From a virus: 24,476 nt of DNA. Position 1 is the first letter of the stretch. Each line of letters opens with the position of its first letter. Made by a program: the position numbers and the translations under genes. The stretch covers positions 1 through 24,476 of the IMG/VR virus record IMGVR_UViG_3300032046_006289; one strand, written 5' to 3'. A model generated the notes under the pieces. The model was not told the origin of the DNA and searched no databases. It worked only from the letters and a program-made list of their open reading frames with translations. Shown in pieces: positions 6,458 to 12,858 of the stretch.

Positions 6458-7507
6458 CTAGAGTCTCGCCGCGAAGGTGATTGTACATCCCGCCGTCACC
6501 GCGTGGCGAAACGTGATGTTCGTAGCGTCAGCAGTCCAGCACGGCGAAGGATACGGCTGCGCGGCGTTGATCGAAGCCAAAACAAGCGTGGGAACCCCGC
6601 CGAGACTGTGAGGCGTCACGATTGGACTCCTACCCGAACAGATTCCTGTGCTCCAAGTTCCGCCCAGACCCGCGCCCGTCGCGTCGATACGGATAGTAAC
6701 TTCCTCGTTCCCCGAACTGCCCGTAATAGTGAAGGATATGCCTGTTCCCTCCACAAAGTTAAGTCTGCGCCTAGTATCGATGGTTGCGCCACTGTTCTTC
6801 CGCACTGCAACCCGAGCATTACAAGCCAAAATGTCAGCCGCGAGAAACTGGTCGGTCATGCCCACCACGTGGGTGTGGCTGTCCTTGTGAGGTTTAGGTG
6901 GCTGGTTATCCGCTAGTTCGCCAGACAATCCTGCAACGCTGATTTCGTCTCCGCCGCCATTCTGATGTGTTGCCGCATGTGCCCCAGGCGCCCCTGCTGC
7001 TGACCACTCGATTGTTCCTGTGCCGTTATTCCAAGTGGCAACCTTTCCCGTGTCTGCGGGTAGGGGCATATTTACTGGCTTAGTTTTTATCCATCCAGCG
7101 TTCTGCTCATCAGCCAAAAGACCACTCAAACCCGTGACATCAATCACATCGGTGACGCCGCCGAACTGATGGCTTGCCTTGTGCGTTTTGGGAATGTGAA
7201 GGTTGCTTCCAGTTAAGCCGCTGTGTATGCTTGAGCCAACAAGCGGAGGATTCTCATTGGCGGTAGTCACATAACTTGAAGTGGTAGGCGCGCCTGCGCC
7301 GCCCGTGCTAGGCCAAACCACGTTTGTCGCGCCGTTCCAGTAATAGTATGCGCCTGCAGCCAAGACAAGGCTGATTCTGCCTATCTCATCGGCGCCCCAA
7401 CCTGCCGAAGCCGCAGTCATGTCCGTGTATGTGTCGTATTCTCGGTAGTCAAGAAAGTCGTTGTGCGGAATCTTTTCGGCTGGAATATACTTTTTGTGTC
7501 TTCCCAA
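6458..7507 (-). CDS. Tail fibre protein with His/Gly repeats, 349 aa
   Basis: The start is TTG at 7505-7507; AAGGTG lies 6 nt upstream, across the stop of the preceding gene. The central region carries repeats of the form H-x3-H-x2-GG-x-D-x-I-x-V-x-GLSG-x-LAD-x-Q: KASHQFGGVTDVIDVTGLSG, then AATHQNGGGDEISVAGLSG, and a partial third with PHKDSHTH. This pattern is common in tail fibre shafts of phages and archaeal viruses, where His residues can coordinate metal in a trimer. The C-terminal 130 residues form a beta-rich tip (FVEGTGISFTITGSSGN, then FRHAVTAGCTITFAARL). The tip could be the receptor-binding part (inference). Confidence 0.75.
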   Translation of the reverse strand: MGRHKKYIPAEKIPHNDFLDYREYDTYTDMTAASAGWGADEIGRISLVLAAGAYYYWNGATNVVWPSTGGAGAPTTSSYVTTANENPPLVGSSIHSGLTGSNLHIPKTHKASHQFGGVTDVIDVTGLSGLLADEQNAGWIKTKPVNMPLPADTGKVATWNNGTGTIEWSAAGAPGAHAATHQNGGGDEISVAGLSGELADNQPPKPHKDSHTHVVGMTDQFLAADILACNARVAVRKNSGATIDTRRRLNFVEGTGISFTITGSSGNEEVTIRIDATGAGLGGTWSTGICSGRSPIVTPHSLGGVPTLVLASINAAQPYPSPCWTADATNITFRHAVTAGCTITFAARL

Positions 7508-7510
7508 GGG

Positions 7511-7726
7511 TTACACCTTGCTCAATCTGGCTTTTGCATCTTCAAACAATGGCAGGTACACGGCTTCGCGTTCGTAGCCTTCACAGCCTGAACCTTCCAA
7601 GGACACGACTGGACTGTTTGGAATTGGGACGTTTTTGAGTTGTTCCAGCGCCACATCAAACTTGTCAACAAACACTCCAATGCGGAAGTAGCCGATCCGC
7701 ATGACACCGACTTCTGCAGGATCCAC
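7511..7726 (-). CDS. Hypothetical protein, 71 aa
   Basis: No family recognised. The start is GTG at 7724-7726, with GAGAGTGA upstream. It is a small soluble protein with hydrophobic strand segments (MRIGYFRIGVFVDKF) and one helix at the C-terminus (LFEDAKARLSKV). It sits between the pectate-lyase-like spike and the His-repeat fibre, so it may be a fibre chaperone or a small virion component. It ends in TAA 3 nt before the TTG start of the fibre gene. Confidence 0.55.
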   Translation of the reverse strand: MDPAEVGVMRIGYFRIGVFVDKFDVALEQLKNVPIPNSPVVSLEGSGCEGYEREAVYLPLFEDAKARLSKV

Positions 7727-7739
7727 TTTTGTTCACTCT

Positions 7740-9125
7740 CTAAGCGGGTACATGCCTGATTTCCCAGTAGAAAGTTATCGCGGCAGACGCGTTGCCCTCA
7801 TCCAAACAGTTGACGACGAAAGTGTTTACTGGAGCACGGTTAATCGTGTCTACTTTCAACTCTTCGCCCGTCGCCAAAGCGCCAGCATTGATTATTGTCA
7901 GTACAACGTAGTCGTTTGGTCCGATGAACCGCGCTGTGGGCGTGATGGATGGCGTGCCGATGAGGATAGTTGCTACTCCGCTGTTTCCAACTAGATTGTC
8001 AAACTTGGCCACTGTGGTCGAGTCTATTGTTCCTGCGACTTCACAGTTAGCGTAAGCGTCGGTTGCGCCGTTGTCTATGATGTCTTCCAAATACCCATTT
8101 TCGAAGGTAACATAATGAGTGGTGTTGTCGGCGCTGACGTAACTAGTTCCTGGGGCGACAGTCCACAGGTAGGGTGCATCAAACTTTACGTGGTAACAGT
8201 TGCCCATCAGCAAAACTTTTTCGTTGACGCCTTCAATGTCCAGTTCGGTGATGGTGCTGTAGCGCAGGTCCCAACAGACCATGACGTAGAATTGAGGGTC
8301 CGTCTGCGCGATTGGGTGGTTCACCTGTATCCTTCGCAAGCTAACGAGGTTTGGCCATAACGCGGCTAAAGCATCGTTTTTGTGGATGAAGATGGGGTAG
8401 GGTCCAGCGACGAAGTCAACTGTCAAATCATACTTTAAGTAGAGGTAGAGGTTGTCAAAGATGGTGTTGCCTGGGTTGAAGTTGTCTTTGTTCGCGTAGA
8501 TATTGAGTAGTGGTCCGCCCCACGCCATGATTGCTCGCACGTTGCCATGCAGGAAATTGACGAGTTGGAGTGCGTAGTGGTTTTTGTCGCAGTTCAATAC
8601 CTTGATGTTTTCGATGACGAAATGGGTTAAAGTGTAGGTTTGTGTGGTGTCGGTGGTTATTCCGTGTCCCGTTGTGGCTTGGGTGAACCAGATTCCCAAG
8701 TTGCGGATTTGGATGCCGTGTCGTTGGCCGACTATTTTGATTCCGTCCTTGTCGGCAGTAGTCACTTTTATGACTGAACCGTGCAGGACGGTGGGGGGAT
8801 TGTCGGGGATGCCTGCTGGAATGTCGCTCCAACTGCCTTCGCCTTCAAGGATGATGCCGTCCCTGTCAAGTTCCACGTAACCCTCAAAAATGTTGCCCTT
8901 GAGATGGATTGTTCCGCCTTCCGTTGGCAATGCGTCTACGGCTTGCTGGAACACGGTTGGAAAGTCTGCGTTGCTGTAGTCTGTTCCGCCTGAAACGTTG
9001 CTTTCCGCTCGGTAAGTGGTTCCGTCCAGCCAAAGGGTGTAGGAAGAGGGAATGCTCTCTAATAGTCTGTTCCATTCGGCTTCGCGAATTCTTGTTCCGT
9101 CAGGATATTGTGGCATAACAGTCAC
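7740..9125 (-). CDS. Pectate-lyase-like tail spike, about 461 aa
   Basis: Residues about 50-90 show the classic entry to a pectate-lyase-like beta helix: FPTVFQQAVDALPTEGGTIHLKG followed by repeated short strands (IILEGEG, IKIVGQRHGIQIRNLGI, HFVIENIKVLN). The C-terminal 110 residues look like a separate beta-rich domain. Such spikes bind or cleave host surface polysaccharide. No catalytic residues can be assigned by eye. The start is either GTG at 9123-9125, which overlaps the preceding mini-ORF as GTGA, or ATG at 9114-9116, which has GGTGA 5 nt upstream. The N-terminus (MPQYPDGTRIREAEWNRLL) is a typical virion-attachment peptide. Confidence 0.75.
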   Translation of the reverse strand: MTVMPQYPDGTRIREAEWNRLLESIPSSYTLWLDGTTYRAESNVSGGTDYSNADFPTVFQQAVDALPTEGGTIHLKGNIFEGYVELDRDGIILEGEGSWSDIPAGIPDNPPTVLHGSVIKVTTADKDGIKIVGQRHGIQIRNLGIWFTQATTGHGITTDTTQTYTLTHFVIENIKVLNCDKNHYALQLVNFLHGNVRAIMAWGGPLLNIYANKDNFNPGNTIFDNLYLYLKYDLTVDFVAGPYPIFIHKNDALAALWPNLVSLRRIQVNHPIAQTDPQFYVMVCWDLRYSTITELDIEGVNEKVLLMGNCYHVKFDAPYLWTVAPGTSYVSADNTTHYVTFENGYLEDIIDNGATDAYANCEVAGTIDSTTVAKFDNLVGNSGVATILIGTPSITPTARFIGPNDYVVLTIINAGALATGEELKVDTINRAPVNTFVVNCLDEGNASAAITFYWEIRHVPA

Positions 9126-9163
9126 CAAAAGTAGGAACGCAAGAAAAAAAGGAATAGTTTCAT
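9122..9163 (-). CDS. Mini-ORF, 13 aa, hydrophobic (possible coupling peptide)
   Basis: The peptide is MKLFLFFLRSYFW. Its ATG (9161-9163) overlaps the stop of the previous mini-ORF as ATGA, and its own TGA overlaps the GTG of the spike gene as GTGA. It contains a run of seven T (9144-9150 on the minus strand). It may only relay ribosomes into the spike gene, or the overlaps may be chance. Confidence 0.25.
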   Translation of the reverse strand: MKLFLFFLRSYFW

Positions 9164-9210
9164 GTCGTCTCTAAACTCCTGCCGCGCAACCGCATCAACC
9201 CCTCAATCAT
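9160..9210 (-). CDS. Mini-ORF, 16 aa (possible coupling peptide)
   Basis: The peptide is MIEGLMRLRGRSLETT. Its ATG (9208-9210) overlaps the TGA of the upstream connector gene as ATGA, and its TGA overlaps the ATG of the 13-aa mini-ORF as ATGA. It is too short to judge by composition. The only support is the unbroken chain of 4-nt overlaps. Confidence 0.25.
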   Translation of the reverse strand: MIEGLMRLRGRSLETT

Positions 9211-9608
9211 GTCATGTCGGCGTCGTCCGACGCAACCGCGAACGGCACCCCCACATGACCCTTCAACTTGACAAGAGCCCTCTTGAACAAGTCACTCCAA
9301 AAAGCGTATTGCGGGTCACCAATCAAACTGGAAACGCTGAGGCTGCTTACCGCCGTGTTTGGGCCTCTGTCCAAGTATCCCCGGAGCATCAGTAACGCGC
9401 CTGCTTTTGTTGCGATGATTTCGCCGTCCGAGGCGGTGAGGGTTGCTGCGCCAGCGGCAGGCGTGAAACTGATTGAGGTGCCCGCGTCCAAGTTGATGTA
9501 GTCCGTCGCGTTCTTGATGATGTACTCCATGTTTAAGAGGCTAATGTCTGATACGGTGTAGTTGTTTTCGTCTAGGATTCTCTGCGCGATTAAAGGAACG
9601 GCTGTCAT
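9207..9608 (-). CDS. Virion connector-type protein, 133 aa
   Basis: The N-terminal segment MTAVPLIAQRILDENNY followed by LLNMEYIIKNATDYINLDAG, and a helix LLMLRGYLDRG, then FWSDLFKRALVKLKG, has the length and helix pattern of small head-tail connector (gp6-like) proteins. Similar proteins are common next to tail-spike genes in archaeal and bacterial viruses. I see no catalytic motif. ATG at 9606-9608 follows a short spacer from the W-rich protein. The connector role is inferred from shape and neighbourhood. Confidence 0.55.
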   Translation of the reverse strand: MTAVPLIAQRILDENNYTVSDISLLNMEYIIKNATDYINLDAGTSISFTPAAGAATLTASDGEIIATKAGALLMLRGYLDRGPNTAVSSLSVSSLIGDPQYAFWSDLFKRALVKLKGHVGVPFAVASDDADMT

Positions 9609-9624
9609 GCTGATTCACTTTTCC

Positions 9625-9939
9625 CTAGTTTATTACCATGTAAATTGGCCTGTTCATGTTCAAGTTGAGCAAGACATGCCCGTCCAAACTCGTGTAGACC
9701 CCATTAAGATTAAGGAAGACTTGGCCGTCCAGACTCACCATCAAACTGTCAAGGTTAAGCAGTACCTGACCGTCAGGAGTTATCGCCAAGTTCGTGACGA
9801 ATCGTTGAACTCCGCCAAGGACTGTTGAAGGCACAACCACTGTCGGCACGAAGGTGCCGTATTCGGGCCAGTAGTCTTCCTGCCAATAATTGCTCGGCCA
9901 ATACGTTGTTTGCCAGTGGCCAGGCTTCAGAAGCGCCAC
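9625..9939 (-). CDS. W-rich virion protein with C-terminal triple repeat, 104 aa
   Basis: The start is GTG at 9937-9939, 2 nt after the TAG of the upstream gene. The N-terminus has a tryptophan/tyrosine series (GHWQTTYWPSNYWQEDYWPEYG), a motif seen in small virion proteins encoded beside tail genes. The C-terminal 45 residues hold three near copies of a 15-16 residue unit: DGQVLLNLDSLMVS, DGQVFLNLNGVYTS and DGHVLLNLNMN. The repeats look like stacked short beta strands, perhaps one rung each. Its specific role is unknown. It probably contributes to baseplate or fibre attachment. Confidence 0.6.
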   Translation of the reverse strand: MALLKPGHWQTTYWPSNYWQEDYWPEYGTFVPTVVVPSTVLGGVQRFVTNLAITPDGQVLLNLDSLMVSLDGQVFLNLNGVYTSLDGHVLLNLNMNRPIYMVIN

Positions 9940-9941
9940 GG

Positions 9942-11144
9942 CTAGGCACCGTCATTCGTGATTGCGGTTCTATCGCCATCTGCGGTTACCGTTGCGGTTA
10001 TGCGGAATTTCGTGTCTGCCTGATCTTTGAATTTAATCGTGTTTGTTCCGCCACCCGTGGATTTGCCTGCTAGTGCCGCAAGCATGATGTTTATGGCTTC
10101 TCGATGGGTCATGCCCGCTTCTGTTGTTTCGTCGTGAACCGCGTCCGCGATTGCTCCGAGAGTCAGCGTATCGGTTACGGCTTTGATTGCGGCTACTTCC
10201 GTGTCAACGTATCCGCCTACTGTGCCGATGTTTGCGATTGCGGTTCCAACGTCAGTGTGGACGTCTGCAACGTCGGTGTGAATGTCAGATACCACGGTGT
10301 CGCCTATCGTGTCGAGGCTCGTCTTCATTGTGGCGCTGAAGTCTATGTCTTCCATGGCGGCTACGACGGCTGAACCCACGTTGAGGATTGAGAACCAACT
10401 TGTGTTGTTAGGCGGCGTTGCCCAAGCTGGACGTATCGAGGCTTGGCATGTGGTGCCGTTGTAAGCGTAGCATGCTCTGGCTTGTCCAGCTCCCTGCCCT
10501 CCGCATACCGCGATGATTTGTCCTTTGTAGAAGTCATCTACGCCTGACGCTAGCGCGTCTAGGGTTATTGTGGCTACGCCTCCGCCTGTTGCCTGCGCGA
10601 TGCGGGTAACGATGGACTGGTAAATGTTTCGCAAGTATATCGCTGGCGAATCGGCGACATCGTGTGTTCCTGCGGATATGACTTCGTCCCACACGGAATC
10701 GGCGATTGCTGCTTTGCCATTCGTGATTACGGTGTCGCCTATGGTGTCAAGACTTGTTTTCATGGTTGCGCCAAAATCAATGTTGGCAAGTTCGGCTGTG
10801 GCTACGTCTAGGTAGTCTCCGCCTCCGACAAGAGCGTCAAACACGTTCGCGGCTAAGACGGTGTATTCGTGGAAGACGGGTAGGAATCCTGCTTCGTGAC
10901 ACCACAACTGTAGTCGACCTAGAGTGTCGGTGTCTGTTTCGTCTATAGGACAGTCGTAGATGCCGAGTTCGTCATACGCGCAACTGGAGGCTTCGTTTTT
11001 CTGGATGATGTTTGCTCCATTCTTACTTATTCGTATGTCGGCTTGATGTTCAGTTAATCCTGCTTCGACGCTTTTGCCATCCGTATCGTCAATGAATGGT
11101 CCTATCTTAAGAGTGATTGCAGTTGACTGTTTCAAATATAACAT
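9942..11144 (-). CDS. Tail / baseplate structural protein with internal duplication, 400 aa
   Basis: Residues 1-105 form a beta-sandwich domain (LKIGPFIDDTDGKSVEAGL, ISKNGANIIQKN, GIYDCPIDETDTDTLGRL) that is common at the N-terminus of tail fibre and baseplate proteins. A motif ADSVWDEVISAGT near 148 and a helical, Asp/Thr/Val-rich stretch (IHTDVADVHTDVGTAI, about 288-303) follow, typical of trimeric coiled-coil shafts. IDFGATMKTSLDTIGDTV at about 122 recurs almost unchanged at about 267. The C-terminal 40 residues are a beta-rich tip. ATG at 11142-11144 follows AAGGGA. It probably forms a fibre or baseplate arm. Confidence 0.7.
   Translation of the reverse strand: MLYLKQSTAITLKIGPFIDDTDGKSVEAGLTEHQADIRISKNGANIIQKNEASSCAYDELGIYDCPIDETDTDTLGRLQLWCHEAGFLPVFHEYTVLAANVFDALVGGGDYLDVATAELANIDFGATMKTSLDTIGDTVITNGKAAIADSVWDEVISAGTHDVADSPAIYLRNIYQSIVTRIAQATGGGVATITLDALASGVDDFYKGQIIAVCGGQGAGQARACYAYNGTTCQASIRPAWATPPNNTSWFSILNVGSAVVAAMEDIDFSATMKTSLDTIGDTVVSDIHTDVADVHTDVGTAIANIGTVGGYVDTEVAAIKAVTDTLTLGAIADAVHDETTEAGMTHREAINIMLAALAGKSTGGGTNTIKFKDQADTKFRITATVTADGDRTAITNDGA
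10290..10346. repeat. Internal gene duplication, copy 2 (encodes an IDF-SATMKTSLDTIGD segment)
   Basis: This 57-bp stretch and 10725-10781 encode 17 of 19 identical residues within the same tail gene. The codons differ at many third positions, so the duplication is old or the protein sequence is under selection. Confidence 0.7.
10725..10781. repeat. Internal gene duplication, copy 1 (encodes an IDF-GATMKTSLDTIGD segment)
   Basis: This is the partner of 10290-10346. The two copies are separated by about 145 codons that hold a distinct small domain. That layout suggests the fibre has two similar helical collars flanking a globular insert. Confidence 0.7.
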
Positions 11145-11157
11145 TGTGGTCCCTTGC

Positions 11158-11724
11158 CTAGTCTGCGATGCGGGTTCTGCGGGTCTGGCTGTAATGGTGC
11201 ATGGCGACGGGGATGCTCAAGCCTGCAGGTTCCGTGTAGTCTATTTCAATCCAAACATTGTCAGCCCTTGCTCTCCAAAGCCAACCATTGTCATTCGTGC
11301 ATACTGCATGAAGCTCTGCAACGAACTGTTCAGGAGCGTTGAAATCGTCAGGATCAAAATGAAATACCACACTCTGAACCTGAGAAACACTCCAATCCGT
11401 ACAATCAGAACACGCATAACCTCCCGCGCCATTTGCTGCACTACTCAGAATAGAAGGCCACTCAGCAGGACAATAGATCAACCAATTCAGAGCTGTAGCC
11501 AAATTCGAATTATTTATGAGTTTAGAGTGCATACCGATTGTTACCTTGTTAATCGTTGAGCCTGCAGGAATAGCGAAGCCGAAGCCGCTACAGGTCAGTT
11601 TGTTGTCGCATACTACTATGTCGTTGTGAGCCGCGCAAACTCCATCTTCAACCTTCACTTCATCAGGAGAAGTCCAGACGCCACTATTCACGACTACAGT
11701 GGGATATTTCCTAACAACTACCAT
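11158..11724 (-). CDS. Virion structural protein, 188 aa
   Basis: The N-terminus is MVVVRKYPTVVVNSGVWTSPDEVKVEDG and then a beta-rich core with FGFAIPAGSTINKVTIGM, a pattern found in phage structural proteins where a strand set ends in an 'F-x-IP-x-G-x-x-I-x-x-I' arch. The C-terminal part has WIEIDYTEPAG and a basic tail (SQTRRTRIAD). Several cysteines (AHNDIVVCDNKLTC, GYACSDC) could bridge or bind metal. ATG at 11722-11724 is preceded by GAGG at workable spacing. It is likely a capsid-decorating or tail component. The exact role is not visible. Confidence 0.6.
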   Translation of the reverse strand: MVVVRKYPTVVVNSGVWTSPDEVKVEDGVCAAHNDIVVCDNKLTCSGFGFAIPAGSTINKVTIGMHSKLINNSNLATALNWLIYCPAEWPSILSSAANGAGGYACSDCTDWSVSQVQSVVFHFDPDDFNAPEQFVAELHAVCTNDNGWLWRARADNVWIEIDYTEPAGLSIPVAMHHYSQTRRTRIAD

Positions 11725-11793
11725 GCCTAAACCTCATTAACTCGCATCATCCGCGCTGTAGGTGACTTCCCAATTTACCTGTCATTGCTTGTT

Positions 11794-12093
11794 TCAACTT
11801 CTCGATATTTGGCTCAGGGAACCGTTAGAGTTCCAAGCGAAATCCAGTTTGTACAGTACTTCGCCGTTTTGAATGGCTATTATCTGGTTTAAAGTGCCGT
11901 CAGGGTTCCAATGTAATTCTAAATCGTCAAACCTTTCAGAATCCTGCTTAACAGCCTTCTTCTTCCTGTACTGGTCCAGAATCCACTGCGAATCAGATTT
12001 GACTTCTGGCTCTTCCTCTTGGACGGCTACACCTTTGAGTTCAAGCAAACGTCTGTTTTGCGCGAGTTGTTCTTCAGCCAAACATTTCACCAA
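11794..12093 (-). CDS. Hypothetical protein with two W-x2-[DN]-G repeats, 99 aa
   Basis: The N-terminal half is charged and helical (EEQLAQNRRLLELKG, then YRKKKAVKQDSERF). The C-terminal half has two short repeats, LHWNPDGTLNQI and FAWNSNGSLSQI, about 25 residues apart, like beta-hairpin rungs. I do not recognise a family. The start is ATG at 12091-12093, overlapping the end of the upstream gene by 7 nt. It lies between a Cys-containing protein and a virion structural protein, so a virion or assembly role is plausible but unproven. Confidence 0.55.
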   Translation of the reverse strand: MVKCLAEEQLAQNRRLLELKGVAVQEEEPEVKSDSQWILDQYRKKKAVKQDSERFDDLELHWNPDGTLNQIIAIQNGEVLYKLDFAWNSNGSLSQISRS

Positions 12094-12485
12094 GTCGGAT
12101 AATTAGCGAGGAACTCGCAGAATTCGAGCAGAGGCTTCTCCAACCGATGCACGCGCTGCATGATCTTGTCCAACGCCACAATCGCCATACACCGCAACAT
12201 CGTGAAGTGGCCTCGAGGGTCAATCTTAATCGTGAGCCACATGAGCCTGTAACCCACAACCTTTCTTTCGTTGTTGACGAACACGTACTGCGCTATTTTC
12301 CATGGCAACGTGTAGTCGATCCAGTAGGGCGGCACAGTCCATTTGCCACTGTTTTGGCGTCGCCAACGACAGTAAAGGCACGTGAACCGGAACCGTTCCA
12401 AGTCTGAATATGAGCATAGGATGCCGGCGCACCAGAGTCTGGTGATCCACAGCGTGTTCTTCCGCAGCCAGAGATTAAACAACAT
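12087..12485 (-). CDS. Hypothetical protein with Cys cluster, 132 aa
   Basis: Cysteines at about 19, 24, 36 and 39 (the last pair in FTCLYCRW) could bind zinc. The rest is aromatic and basic (PPYWIDYTLPWKIAQYVFVN), with a helix near the C-terminus (MAIVALDKIMQRVHRLEKPLLEF). I do not recognise the family. It overlaps the upstream gene by 11 nt and the downstream gene by 7 nt, so it is part of the same tightly coupled set. It follows the capsid genes and could be a neck or completion factor. There is no direct evidence for that. Confidence 0.55.
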   Translation of the reverse strand: MLFNLWLRKNTLWITRLWCAGILCSYSDLERFRFTCLYCRWRRQNSGKWTVPPYWIDYTLPWKIAQYVFVNNERKVVGYRLMWLTIKIDPRGHFTMLRCMAIVALDKIMQRVHRLEKPLLEFCEFLANYPTW

Positions 12486-12786
12486 TTGGTTTCAGGACTC
12501 GCTTGGCCTTGGATTTGTCGTCTTGCGGAGGCAAGTCTTCAAGTTTTGGGCCGCCAGTATGCAACGGTTCAGCCATTACGACTTCTGTTTTAGGGGTTTC
12601 AACTGGTGCCTCAGCGATTCTCTGCATAAAGTCTAGGCTAACCTGTCCCTCTGGCACTTCAACGAGGTCTCCTGGAACGTAGGTTATATTGCCTATGCTG
12701 AAATTTGCCACTTTAGCTGTGATTCTGGCTTTCACCAGCTTGTATTTGCCTATGTTCTCGGGTTTCCACCATGCTTCTGACGTCAT
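12475..12786 (-). CDS. Small neck-type protein after the capsid gene, 103 aa
   Basis: I start it at ATG 12784-12786 because GGAGGTGA lies 4 nt upstream, although the frame is open to 12816. The core segment (ITYVPGDLVEVPEGQVSLDFMQRIAEA, about residues 35-61) has the 'pGd-v-e-v-p ... a-l-G-a-e' pattern of small proteins that often follow the major capsid gene. The C-terminal 40 residues are Pro/Lys-rich and probably disordered. It is the first gene after the hairpin that ends the capsid transcript, so it may be transcribed at a lower level than the capsid. Confidence 0.6.
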   Translation of the reverse strand: MTSEAWWKPENIGKYKLVKARITAKVANFSIGNITYVPGDLVEVPEGQVSLDFMQRIAEAPVETPKTEVVMAEPLHTGGPKLEDLPPQDDKSKAKRVLKPNVV

Positions 12787-12790
12787 AGAT

Positions 12791-12798
12791 TCACCTCC
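12791..12798 (-). promoter_or_regulatory. Strong ribosome binding site (GGAGGTGA)
   Basis: GGAGGTGA matches the 3' end of 16S rRNA almost fully and lies 4 nt before ATG 12786. It decides the start of the neck-type gene. It is one of the two best such sites in the window. Confidence 0.8.
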
Positions 12799-12817
12799 AC
12801 CACGCGAATGCCACACT

Positions 12818-12858
12818 AAGAAAAAGGGGGAAAGACAAAGTCGCCGTGAAAGGCGACT
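12818..12858 (-). terminator. Hairpin plus T-rich tract after the major capsid gene
   Basis: On the minus strand AGTCGCC (12858-12852) pairs perfectly with GGCGACT (12845-12839) around a TTTCAC loop, and the stem begins inside the TAG stop of the capsid gene. The RNA then runs U-rich (TTTGTCTTTCCCCCTTTTTC, 12838 downward). This has the form of an intrinsic terminator or attenuator. It would let the capsid protein be made in excess over the neck and tail proteins downstream. Confidence 0.65.

Noticed and set aside
6405-6463. Pyrimidine-rich stretch after the fibre gene as a possible archaeal T-run terminator
   Set aside because: The T runs are short and broken by C, with no hairpin. It is too weak to call.
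6503-6916. Plus-strand open frame of 137 codons
   Set aside because: It lies opposite the fibre gene, is very Arg/Ser-rich with no domain pattern, and has no ribosome site. It is a shadow of the minus-strand gene.
11074-11559. Plus-strand open frame of 161 codons
   Set aside because: It overlaps two well-supported minus-strand virion genes, and the translated sequence shows no domain or sensible composition.
11737-11781. Possible gene remnant encoding a beta-strand-like peptide (VNWEVTYSADDAS) before TAA
   Set aside because: The stretch is only about 15 codons long, has no start, and lies in a 69-bp gap. It may be a fossil of a structural gene, but the sequence alone cannot show it.
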